From contig MTSL01000151.1 in NCBI GenBank assembly GCA_002794465.1, positions 1-27,168 on the forward strand: DNA of 27,168 nucleotides, read 5' to 3'. Position 1 is the first letter of the stretch. Every line of letters begins with the position of its first letter. A program made the position numbers and the translations under genes. This stretch comes from Paramicrosporidium saccamoebae. Lineage: Eukaryota > Rozellomycota. The notes below the pieces were generated by a model that saw nothing but the letters and a program-made list of their open reading frames with translations, was not told where the DNA came from and did no database searches. Positions 8,982-16,889 of the stretch are shown in pieces.

Positions 8982-9622
8982 TCATGCGAGGTCATCGGTG
9001 AGGAAGGAATCTGACAGTTGCACCTGTTCGCCCTGCTTAAAGGCCGGCATTCCACGGTACGGGCAACCGGCACATCGGAACGCATCTCCCAGATAGCACT
9101 AAAAGTTAGTCTAATCCATTTGTGTACGCTTCCGCAAGATGACTTTTCGATGGGCTCATTCTGTCCCTCTTGCTCCGCCAGTCCACAGGTGCAGTCTTTA
9201 CAGGCACGCTTCTTAATCGTATCGCCGCATGCAGCGACGGGTGCAGGGCGGACCTTGTCCTCTTCCCTCAGCAGCTCGTCCTCGTCAACAAAATCCGCCT
9301 TTGCGTTGCTCCTCAAGGGAACTGATGCACCTCTGGTTGCAGAGCCACTATTCCTTTGGCATATGAGTGTCTCTTTTCCGTTTTCTAGTTTTTGCACTTT
9401 GGGTTTGGTGAAGCCCGCAAGAAGGCAGTCTAAAAATCCGTCCGGTTTCAAAGCGCAGTGCAGGGTTAGCGTTCCGTTCTCTTCCAAAACCAAGGCTAGC
9501 TTTTTCAGTTCGTCCCTCGATGGCACCTCTGTTATCGTCCATTCAATACCGTCATATTTTCCTGTATCTGTAGCAATTTTGGAGCGGCTCTCCTCGTCTA
9601 TTATGGTCAGTAACCTTGTCAT
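8982..9622 (-). CDS. CIAPIN1: Anamorsin/Dre2 cytosolic Fe-S assembly protein, two exons
   Basis: Exons are 9622-9128 and 9098-8982, 203 residues, with one 29-nt intron (9099-9127) ending GACTAACTTTTAG. Motif A reads [20 protein letters not shown] (C-x8-C-x2-C-x-C). Motif B is [15 protein letters not shown] (C-x2-C-x7-C-x2-C), split by the intron, followed by [14 protein letters not shown]. Without splicing, motif B is lost and the frame runs on as nonsense. The N-terminal part ([19 protein letters not shown]) is a shortened methyltransferase-like domain. With Tah18/NDOR1, Dre2 passes electrons to the cytosolic Fe-S scaffold. The start is the ATG at 9622; an upstream TTG is rejected. Only 26 bp separate this start from the NDC1 start. 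Confidence 0.93.
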
Positions 9623-9648
9623 GCCTATCGGCCAGGGTGTCGGTTTCA
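9623..9648. promoter_or_regulatory. 26-bp spacer between divergent CIAPIN1 and NDC1 start codons
   Basis: Only 26 bp separate the two outward-facing ATGs. The promoter of each gene must therefore lie at least partly inside the other's transcribed or coding sequence. I see no TATA box in the spacer. Confidence 0.6.
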
Positions 9649-11464
9649 ATGGCGGCTCTCTATGAGCGGCTTTACGCAGAGGCTTTCTCCCAGCGCACGC
9701 TAATCGCCTCGTGCTACCTGTTGGCTGCCTACATTTGCATACAAGGCGTTTTGGACACGATGGCGAGACGATTGGAATGGCTCCGTGTCGGGTTCTTCAT
9801 TTGCCACGGGTTTGCAGGATTGCCCTTTATAGCCGTATTGTTAGCGCGACTTCGTCCAATAGCCAGTAGCATTGCTTGTCTAGCGCTTATTTATAGAGCC
9901 TGAGGTGAATAGCGGATTAAAGATTGTGAATGCCGGGAATGCAGTAACACTGGCCTGCTGGATTGCAGCCAATCTGGCATTCCTCTCCTCCTACTTTGGT
10001 CGATTTGCGCCCTCGTATTTGACCATGTATTCCTATCCCGAGGGTAAGTATGGACCGCCACTGCTGAGAGAGCAGCCGTTCTTTATCGCCTCGTTTGGAA
10101 TCTTTCTGGCCGTCCTCGGGTATATCAAGATGGAGTGGAGACACAAGAGCGCCATCAACTACCACTTGAACACGAACCCCTCGTTCTTCAAGCTTGCTGT
10201 CAACAAATTTTCCATCATGTTACCTCGTCTTGCATACGTCTTCTTGTATTCCATTGGCTTGTTGGGAGTAGAGAATATTGTTCTTGTCCCTCACACTTGG
10301 CTCCTGTATTCGCTCTTTGTGGGGTCCTTCAGGTCTCTTCGTCGTGGATCGCATTCCTTTTGGGAGTTTATTGATTTCCGCATGTTCTATCATCTGGCTT
10401 GGGCTGGTGCCTCGCTCCTCCTCCTCTACAGTCTTGTTGAAATTATCGTCGAATATGTATTTGGTCGCTGCTTCCATCTCTGTCGTGGTCTTCGTGCCCC
10501 TAATTCTGTCCTGCTAGCAGGCCTACAATCTCCCCGAACTGCCGTGAGGAACCAGGCCCTTCTTGAGCTGCGCCATGTCACCATGAATGAATCAGTGTGG
10601 CGATCCTCACTGTTCCGTGACTTTATTGGCGAAGAGGCGGCCAGCAAAGTTCTCTGTCGCTTCTTTATCAAGACGCTCAAGGATTATTCCAGCCACCTTC
10701 AAGTGCTCAACGAGGATTTAAAAATGTTCTCAACAGAATTTGAGCGCTTGTCTGGCGACGGATATGGAGCTGCAAATGTCGAGAAAGCGGCCGCATCGGC
10801 AAGCAACATTTTTTCTCCCAGAAGGCGGAATATCCTTGAGAGCATTTTGGACACTAGTGAGAAGCTCTCTAGACAAGCGAGTCCACCGAAAGCCGCATCA
10901 ATCAAGACAGTTCCGGATATCCTGGAAATCAAAGCCCGTCCTCTTCCCCCGTCTACAGTGCCAACGGAGCCCACAGTGGCCAAGCCCAAATATGCGAACA
11001 AATATGTGCGTCTGACTGTGGCAATGTTTGGTAGATTTGCCAGATACTTTCCAGCCCGAGTGTATGCCAGTCTCTCTTGCGAGATTATCAAATCCTGGTG
11101 GCTTGGAAACGAAGAATCAATCATCTGGCTTCTTGATGCGCTCGCCTCTTTCATTGTGGCCTCTTATGATGAGGATTGTCATGGACAGGTGCAGTTTTTG
11201 CTAAATGACATTCTTCTCGCCCTCTCTGAGCTATTAGAAGATCTATCCCAATTTGGACAATTGCCACAACTCAATGGCCGTCGCATGTTAGATGATCTAT
11301 TTGGAAACAATCCCTCCCCAACGGAACATCATGTCAGGCGGATCTCAGCTAGCACCCTTTCGACACTGGAGATGATTGTGGAAAAGTTTAGTGAAAGTTT
11401 GGATCAGCTTAAAATTAGTCCGGTTACCAGAGAAAAGTTGCGTAATCTTGGGCTCTTATTATAA
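9649..11464 (+). CDS. NDC1: NDC1 transmembrane nucleoporin, two exons
   Basis: Exons are 9649-9865 and 9897-11464, 594 residues (human 674, yeast 655), with a 31-nt intron (9866-9896) ending CGCTTATTTATAG. The N-terminal half has about six hydrophobic spans, for example [67 protein letters not shown] and [20 protein letters not shown]. The soluble C-terminal half ends with [32 protein letters not shown] and [12 protein letters not shown], which aligns with the conserved W-L-...-VAAS-EDR-GVVQ block of NDC1. NDC1 sits in the pore membrane, anchors the pore scaffold and is needed for spindle-pole-body insertion in yeasts. Identification is by topology plus the C-terminal block. Confidence 0.82.
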
Positions 11465-11738
11465 ATATACAGCGAATAACTAAGTGATTAATAGTGAGTA
11501 GATTGTGGCGTTAGCGCGAGTGCCAGTGTCCCGTGGTGATACAACGGCCCATGTACAGAAACTCCTTATCGTGGCGCTTCAAGCGAGAGCTCTCTTTATT
11601 ATTGTCTTCATTTATGGGACAAGACTCACCATTAGATCGTAGCGCTCAATGGGAGCTTTTAGGCCTTAAACATGGCGAGTTGGCTCACCACGTCTCACAG
11701 CCAGTGTGGATAAACACAAAACTATTACATATGTATAC

Positions 11739-12509
11739 TCAGATGAATGCCGGCTCATGCTTTTTCACTTGCACTTGTCCACCACAATTAGCAAAACCAG
11801 TGCCATCAAATGCCAACGAAAGCACATTGGTATACACTGTACCACACTCGGTACACTTTTTGTCATCCTTTCCGACCTCGACAAGACATGATTTACAGAA
11901 AACATGGCCACATTCTCGCAGCAATACGATACCGGTCGCCTTGGAAATACTATCGCCACAGATCCTGCAGATGCATTCATTCTTCTCCTTTGTCCACTGC
12001 ACTGGAATGAGCTTCTTTGCAGTAATGCAGTGTTCCCCTGCAGGACAGTGTATTTCCTTTTTGGGTGTCACTACATTAGTCGCAGCTGAAGGAGCTTTGC
12101 TTGGCAGCCAAAATGCACTGTCCACTTTGGGGCCTGGAGTTTGGACCTTTGTACGTTTCACGCCGGAAGAAGTGCGTTCGAAATCGACGACTCGCTTCCG
12201 GTGCTCCTCATCCTGAATATCCTTTCCTTCCCGGGCCCTCCTTTCTTCCTGAGCTTCGTGGTCCTTTAGTTGTTGTGCCAGCTGTGTTCTGCGGGTTACG
12301 ATATAAGAGAGGATACATTCGCGACAGAACAAGTGTCCATCCGTACAACAAACAGGCTCTATGGCCACTTTTAAACACAAATGACACGCATCTGCTCTCC
12401 TGAACGACTCTCGTCCCAGCCGCTGGCTCTGGGTGCCATATTCCAGCTTTGCACGTTCAGCCGACGTGAAAAAGGCGCCGGCAGTGTTATTCTTCGAATG
12501 CCTCGTCAT
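11739..12509 (-). CDS. NOSIP: NOSIP family RING/U-box-like E3 ligase
   Basis: Single exon, 256 residues (human NOSIP 301). It begins MTRHSKNNTAGAFFTSAERA, then YGTQSQRLGRESFR, the hallmark NOSIP N-terminus (MTRHGKN-TAGAVYT...YGTQ). A split U-box/RING follows: CHLCLKVAIEPVCCTDGHLF with CRECILSYI near residues 43-70, and CRICGDSISK with CGHVFCKSC toward the C-terminus, ending GTGFANCGGQVQVKKHEPAF. Unlike human NOSIP, where several ligands are missing, this copy keeps many Cys/His residues in both parts. Relatives are nuclear E3 ligases linked to splicing complexes. The start is the ATG at 12509; an open frame continues upstream but begins at a non-ATG codon. Confidence 0.88.
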   Translation of the reverse strand: MTRHSKNNTAGAFFTSAERAKLEYGTQSQRLGRESFRRADACHLCLKVAIEPVCCTDGHLFCRECILSYIVTRRTQLAQQLKDHEAQEERRAREGKDIQDEEHRKRVVDFERTSSGVKRTKVQTPGPKVDSAFWLPSKAPSAATNVVTPKKEIHCPAGEHCITAKKLIPVQWTKEKNECICRICGDSISKATGIVLLRECGHVFCKSCLVEVGKDDKKCTECGTVYTNVLSLAFDGTGFANCGGQVQVKKHEPAFI

Positions 12510-12528
12510 CCCTGGGGTGGGCTGAACG
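12510..12528. promoter_or_regulatory. 19-bp spacer between divergent NOSIP and TPX2-N-like start codons
   Basis: The two ATGs face outward with only 19 bp between them, the tightest spacing in the window. Regulatory DNA must overlap coding sequence of one or both genes. Confidence 0.6.
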
Positions 12529-13725
12529 ATGTCGGGTGTACGGGAACGGGTGCAAAGCGGAGTCGTGGCCACCCGGACACCGAACCGAACAAAGCAGTCC
12601 GTAAAGACTAGCAAATTTGAATTTGACGCACCACAATTTGAGGATTTTTGTCACCCGCGGTACGCTGGACAGCGACGGTTACTTGAAGAGGCAGTACTCC
12701 CAGCCGAACAACGCACCGAATGGATGGTGGACGAGATTGAAGAGGAGGAGGAGGAGACGAGAGCAATGGAAACCAGTGGGGACTCGGGAGACGAATGGTT
12801 CCAGAGGCCGCATCTTGAGCATGAACCCACTTCGCCATTTTCGCCCGTCGGCGCATTAATATCCCCCGAGAGGGATACCCCAAGGTCCACGACAGCAACC
12901 ACTCCAAGGTCTACTCCAAGACCCATTTCCAAGTCTACTCCAAGGTCCGTCCAGCAGGATTCTCTCATGTCACCCCGATCGTTCCGGTCTCCTACGCCTG
13001 TCCGTGGACTTGGTCTCCGTTCCAAGCCACAGCGAGTCATTCCAGGGAACAGCGGAGGCAGTTCGTTGGCCTCAGCAGCGAGTCCACAGTTAAGCAGTCC
13101 AATGGTGATGGAGTTTTCACAGATTGCCTCACTTGTAAAGAGTCCCACAACCCGATGGCAAGTGACAATGGCCGATCCTCGAAGTAGCAGCTCCATTGAG
13201 CGGTCAGTGATTCCCTCTTTGAGCGATACGAGTCTGCCCACTATTACGGGTTGGTCCTCAATACCTGAGACTCCTCCAGTTCTGGCGTCTGCCTTATTTG
13301 ATGCCGATATGGCTGCCCTTGGGAAGCGATCTTTGCCCAAGGACAGTCCGATGGTCAGGAAAGAACTGCCCATTCCGCTAATCAAGAGGATCGGACTGGC
13401 CTCCAGGGCGATGCGTGTTCCTGCTCCCGAACCACCCGGAGTCGACAGCTTAACTATTGAACCGATTGCAGCACCACCGAGACGCTCCTCTATCACAGTC
13501 ACAAAGAAACGCTCACCAGTAATCAAGAGGTTGCGTGTCGATGCGCGATTCTGTCCCGCACCCTCCGTTTTAAAGTCAAAGACTGGATCACGGAACACCT
13601 CTCCCCTGAAGACGGTCGTCCCTCCAAAGAAGGAAAAGCCGGTCAAGTTGGATGATTTGAAAAAGTTGCTTGCGGAACACAACCAAAAGCTCCGTCCTCA
13701 GATGAACATTACGCGGCGGCGCTAA
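12529..13725 (+). CDS. Ser/Pro/Thr-rich protein with a TPX2-N-like motif (putative spindle protein)
   Basis: Single exon, 398 residues. Near residue 30 is SKFEFDAPQFEDFCHPRY, and about 50 residues later an acidic stretch followed by DEWFQRP. The [EY]FDAPxFxDF...W.F arrangement recalls the N-terminal motif of TPX2-type microtubule proteins, which bind Aurora kinase. The remainder is disordered: many STPR/SPT repeats (residues 115-165) that would be CDK sites, then a basic C-terminus with DDLKKLLAEHN and NITRRR. No globular domain is seen. The TPX2 link rests on a short motif and is tentative. It is divergent from NOSIP and convergent with the C2H2 gene, 78 bp away. Confidence 0.5.
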   Translation: MSGVRERVQSGVVATRTPNRTKQSVKTSKFEFDAPQFEDFCHPRYAGQRRLLEEAVLPAEQRTEWMVDEIEEEEEETRAMETSGDSGDEWFQRPHLEHEPTSPFSPVGALISPERDTPRSTTATTPRSTPRPISKSTPRSVQQDSLMSPRSFRSPTPVRGLGLRSKPQRVIPGNSGGSSLASAASPQLSSPMVMEFSQIASLVKSPTTRWQVTMADPRSSSSIERSVIPSLSDTSLPTITGWSSIPETPPVLASALFDADMAALGKRSLPKDSPMVRKELPIPLIKRIGLASRAMRVPAPEPPGVDSLTIEPIAAPPRRSSITVTKKRSPVIKRLRVDARFCPAPSVLKSKTGSRNTSPLKTVVPPKKEKPVKLDDLKKLLAEHNQKLRPQMNITRRR

Positions 13726-13803
13726 TTTTGTATAATAGACATTTTCATTACAGATTATTGACAGACTGGCGGGATGTAGAGAGACAAAACATATATTTAC
13801 AAT

Positions 13804-14346
13804 TTACTCTAAATTTCTCTGTAGCTTGCCGGGTAAACTAGCCACCCTCGTCCCTCTCCTCCCTGTCATCTCCACCAGCACATGGGCTGCCTCAAGCATT
13901 TGCACCTGCTGGTGTTTTGTCTGACACCACTTCCGGGTCATTTGCCACGACTCGTGGTGCTCCCATCTGTGTTTCACTAGACAGTTCTTGTGCTTATACA
14001 CTTTTCCGCATCGTTCACATTGATGCATGGCTGTCGTGTGGATTTTAATCCGCTTTGAATCGACCGTCTCCTCCGGCGGACTTGTTTCGTCCGAGTTTGG
14101 CTCTTCTCCATCCTCTGATCGCTGGGTCCGGCGCGAACGACGCAGGGTGGGGCTTTCGTCGTCTTCCTCAAAGTCCAACTCTTCCAGCTCACCCTCCTCC
14201 CGTTCTGGTCGTCCGTCAATGCGTTCTACCTGTGGTCCAGGCAATGCATGGGGAGACTCTTCACGGTCCGCAATTTCCGTTCTGCGACGACGGGTCTTCT
14301 CCTTCCAGCTGAACTTGCCCATCGTCGGAGTATTATCCAGTGGCAT
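13804..14346 (-). CDS. Fungal-type C2H2 zinc-finger protein
   Basis: Single exon, 180 residues from the ATG at 14346. A long acidic/charged N-terminus (EEGELEELDFEEDDESPTL, followed by RRSRRTQR) precedes one C2H2 finger, CERCGKVYKHKNCLVKHRWE then HHESW. KHQQVQMLEAAHVLVEM follows. The KVYKH-NCL-KH-WEH finger followed by KHQQVQLLEAA is a combination I associate with a family of fungal nuclear C2H2 proteins; the exact ortholog is not clear. A second ATG at MGKFSWKEK, eight codons in, is an equally possible start. It may bind DNA or RNA in the nucleus. Confidence 0.75.
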   Translation of the reverse strand: MPLDNTPTMGKFSWKEKTRRRRTEIADREESPHALPGPQVERIDGRPEREEGELEELDFEEDDESPTLRRSRRTQRSEDGEEPNSDETSPPEETVDSKRIKIHTTAMHQCERCGKVYKHKNCLVKHRWEHHESWQMTRKWCQTKHQQVQMLEAAHVLVEMTGRRGTRVASLPGKLQRNLE

Positions 14347-14550
14347 CGTTTGTAGTGAGAGCGTCGTCAAGGTGAGCGTTTGTGTCGATCCAAATACAAC
14401 CCTCGACGGATGGACACACTATCGACGGATGGCGGTGTAAAATAATTTATTGTCCTCTGACTTGTCCAAACTCTCTTCATTGCAATTTCTATATTAGGCA
14501 AACAAACACCTTAAGCTTATTTTTCTTTTTTGTCGTTGGTCAGGTCTGTT

Positions 14551-14600
14551 TGTGTTGTTTTGTGTTGCGTCGTGTTGTGTCGTGTTGTGTCGTGTTGCGG
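14551..14600. repeat. 10-bp tandem repeat (CGTGTTGTGT type)
   Basis: Five 10-bp units: TGTGTTGTTT, TGTGTTGCGT, CGTGTTGTGT twice, and CGTGTTGCGG. They lie in the 760-bp gap between the C2H2 gene and NACA, where I see no gene. Confidence 0.75.
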
Positions 14601-14681
14601 TGTGGATTAACTGGTGGCTGGCAGCTTGGAAGAGGCAATGTCCTTTTTCAGATTGCATAGACTTGTTGTGTGATGGGGCGT

Positions 14682-14821
14682 CAATGGTGTAAAGTTGTGA
14701 GAATTTGTGATAGTGCCATCAAGGTGTGTGGGTTAATGATAACGTTGTCAAGTTATGGGGGTCTTCGGTAGCGTTGCCAAGCTGTGAAGATTATCAATAG
14801 CGTTGTCAGGCTATACAAGGG
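14682..14821. repeat. 29-bp minisatellite, about five units
   Basis: TAGyGTTGyCAAG-like blocks recur at 14711, 14740, 14769 and 14798, exactly 29 bp apart: TAGTGCCATCAAG, TAACGTTGTCAAG, TAGCGTTGCCAAG, TAGCGTTGTCAGG. A weaker unit starts at 14682. After each block comes a TGTG/TATG then a GATTA-like part. The array sits 286-425 bp upstream of the NACA start. Confidence 0.75.
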
Positions 14822-15106
14822 CCGATTCAATCAAAAATCCCCCAGAGGCAGCCCCAAACAACGACTCACGCCATCTCACATACAAGACTATATAGCCAAC
14901 ACTACTACTGGAATTCTCGGAAGAACATTTCACATCCAAGACAACCAGTAATAGACTTTTTGAGAATGTGAATATTAGCTTTACTCTATTCATGGTTGGT
15001 CACAAATCCCAGGGCAGCCGACCAATAGGGAGACGGGATTGGAGAGTCCTTTATTTCAGGTATTCAAGCCGCCAGGCTTCCGTGCATCGATACTAAACCA
15101 CTAGAC

Positions 15107-15664
15107 ATGACCGCCGAAGTCGAGAAACACAGCCACGCGGACCACGAAGAGCACGACCATGACCACGCTTGCTGCGACCACGACCATGACCATGATAACA
15201 GCGAGTCTGAGGGCGAAGAGCTCATCGGCGACGACAAAGTTCTGAACCGCAACGAAAAGAAGGCCCGCAAGCTCCTCAGCAAGCTCGGCCTGAAGCCCGT
15301 TGCCGGCATCGAGCGCGTCACCATTAAGCGCTCCCGTATGATATTTGCCATCGCCAACCCGACAGTGTACAAGAGTGGCGATAGCTACATTGTGTTTGGA
15401 GAGGCCAAGGTTGAGGATGCTGGATTCCAGGCGCAGGCGATGGCTGCACAGAAGCTGGCTATGGCCGCCCAGGCTGAGGAGGACGGAAAGGAAAAGGTGA
15501 CAGTTGTGGAGGAGGACGAGGAAGAGGTAGACATGAGCGGCGTGGATATGAAGGATGTCAATATTGTTATGGAGCAGACTAGTGTGTCCAAGGCAAAGGC
15601 TGTTGCCGCATTAAAGGCAAATGGCAATGATATTGTCAACACTATCATGGAATTGACCATGTAA
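15107..15664 (+). CDS. NACA: Nascent polypeptide-associated complex alpha subunit, with a His-rich N-terminus
   Basis: Single exon, 185 residues. The NAC domain is clear: NRNEKKARKLLSKLGLKPVA, GIERVTIKRSRMIFAIANP, TVYKSGDSYIVFGEAKVED. A C-terminal UBA domain reads DVNIVMEQTSVSKAKAVAAL followed by KANGNDIVNTIMELTM. NAC-alpha pairs with NAC-beta (BTF3) at the ribosome exit tunnel and controls SRP sorting. The unusual part is residues 8-32, a His/Asp/Cys run (HSHADHEEHDHDHACC then DHDHDHDN) placed where other NACA proteins carry a plain acidic tail. A CCAAT box (15022-15026) lies 81 bp upstream. Confidence 0.95.
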   Translation: MTAEVEKHSHADHEEHDHDHACCDHDHDHDNSESEGEELIGDDKVLNRNEKKARKLLSKLGLKPVAGIERVTIKRSRMIFAIANPTVYKSGDSYIVFGEAKVEDAGFQAQAMAAQKLAMAAQAEEDGKEKVTVVEEDEEEVDMSGVDMKDVNIVMEQTSVSKAKAVAALKANGNDIVNTIMELTM

Positions 15665-15674
15665 CAGGGTGTCT

Positions 15675-15680
15675 AATAAA
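15675..15680 (+). terminator. Poly(A) signal of NACA
   Basis: AATAAA lies only ten bases after the stop codon, so the 3' UTR is probably very short. Confidence 0.6.
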
Positions 15681-15761
15681 GAATGTCTTGTTACGGTTAA
15701 TATTAATCGAGCAAAGGATATCGACTATCAGTCGGCGAGATGCATGGCCAAACAGGATGTA

Positions 15762-16726
15762 TCAGTTGTTGAGATGCAATGCTGAACGGAGGGGATCAAT
15801 TTGGGCCAAGAGTGTTGACTTTTCCAGAATCTCCTCCTTTGGTAACCCCGCTAACCTGGCAACATGAACCCATGCGGCCAATGCCAAAGGCGCTTCTGGT
15901 TCAATGGACAGCAACTCGGAAATACTCTCCAGCTCTAACTTGTACTGATCCTCGTGTCCACCAAACCTCTCGGCCGCAAAGTTCAAGAGCCATCGAAGAT
16001 AAAACCAGCAGCTCTGATCGGCCGGTTCAGTAAAATATGCCGATTTGATCAGCTTGAGATCTAGTGGTCAGTCATCATGGATCAGGCTACCGGAGTCAAT
16101 AGCGTGTTTGAGCGCATCGGGTCCAACAATACCTTCCAATCGAGGGAATAAGAGACTCCTCCGATGCCAGGCAGAATAATTTGAGAAATTCCTGTATATC
16201 ATCAGGGTGGTAAAGTCAAATTCGGACTGGATGGACACGTTGAACGATTCTGTCAGGAACCATCGGTAATTCCAGCAATGAAAGTTGCGAGAGTCAAGCT
16301 CTAACAGTTTGTTGCACAACACTAGTTCATGCGCAACCTCCAATGGCGCTTCAGCCGATTTGAGGGCGATAATTATCCATTTACGATGAAACCATGCCCC
16401 ATATGACTTTGGGTTAGCCTTAATGGCCTCCACACTAAAACGTAATTCTGCCTCTACCATGTCTGCTGAGTCTTTTAATAACACTTGCAACGCCCTTCGT
16501 CGAATATTCCAGGCAGTCATAAAGTCAGGATTTAGCAACAGTAACTTTCCCGTCACTGTCATTATCGTCTGCAAGTGTTCAGAGTTTCGCAGTTTGAGAC
16601 ATTCTGCAACCAGCCCACGGTACTCTTCAACACGCACCACCTCTCCCGCATCCTGTTCGTCATGCACGTTTTCGGTCCGCTTCACTCCATGCTACACAAT
16701 GAACACTCCATTGATGCGACTACCAT
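15762..16726 (-). CDS. RABGGTA: Rab geranylgeranyltransferase alpha subunit (Bet4 type), three exons, the first only the start codon
   Basis: Exons are 16726-16724 (ATG alone), 16691-16091 and 16060-15762; the introns are 32 nt (16692-16723) and 30 nt (16061-16090). The total of 903 nt is in frame: 300 residues, like yeast Bet4 (327) and without the Ig/LRR domains of animals. Five PPTA repeats are visible: NPDFMTAWNIRR, NPKSYGAWFHRKW, DSRNFHCWNYRWF, NFSNYSAWHRRS and, restored by the second splice, EPADQSCWFYLRWLL. With the beta subunit and REP it attaches geranylgeranyl groups to Rab proteins. Exon 2 has no in-frame ATG near its 5' end. Joining ATG to CATGGAGTG gives MHGV..., matching the MHG start of animal orthologs. 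Confidence 0.9.
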
Positions 16727-16748
16727 TTCGAACACCCCCGTCAAAACA

Positions 16749-16889
16749 ATGCTCGTCGACACCCAATACTCCAACCTCATCCGCCGCGTCTGTCTATTGC
16801 TGTCGGCCGTCTTTCTAGCATCGCTACTCTTCCTCAATCTGCTAACCGAGAAGCCTTTATTAGCCCGCCCGCCAAATGACGGCCATTAA
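16749..16889 (+). CDS. Possible small single-pass membrane protein
   Basis: A 46-residue frame that would begin MLVDTQYSNLIRR, with a strong membrane span VCLLLSAVFLASLLFLNLL and a short tail ending RPPNDGH. An in-frame ATG at 16689 would add 20 residues but overlap RABGGTA exons 1-2. From 16749 it would start 22 bp from the RABGGTA ATG, in line with the other divergent pairs here. Its 3' end overlaps the STX16 stop region by 30 bp on the opposite strand. No family is recognised, and it may be a chance frame in an AT-poor spacer. Confidence 0.3.
   Translation: MLVDTQYSNLIRRVCLLLSAVFLASLLFLNLLTEKPLLARPPNDGH

Noticed and set aside
9660-9903. Separate small membrane protein ending at 9903
   Set aside because: A 31-nt intron (9866-9896) fuses it in frame with the downstream membrane protein, giving one NDC1-like product.
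11511-11645. 45-codon open frame on the - strand ending FLYMGRCITTGHWHSR, downstream of NOSIP
   Set aside because: There is no usable start codon and no acceptor of the TAG type used elsewhere in the window; I recognise no family. It is probably chance.
12651-13682. 343-residue open frame on the - strand opposite the TPX2-N-like gene
   Set aside because: It is a shadow of the Ser/Pro-rich coding sequence, low-complexity with no domain. The + strand frame has the FEFDAPQF motif and a proper ATG.
15061-15105. Possible 5'-UTR intron in NACA ending ACTAAACCACTAG
   Set aside because: At 45 nt it is outside the 28-38-nt range of the other introns, and the NACA frame does not need it. The question stays open until RNA data exist.
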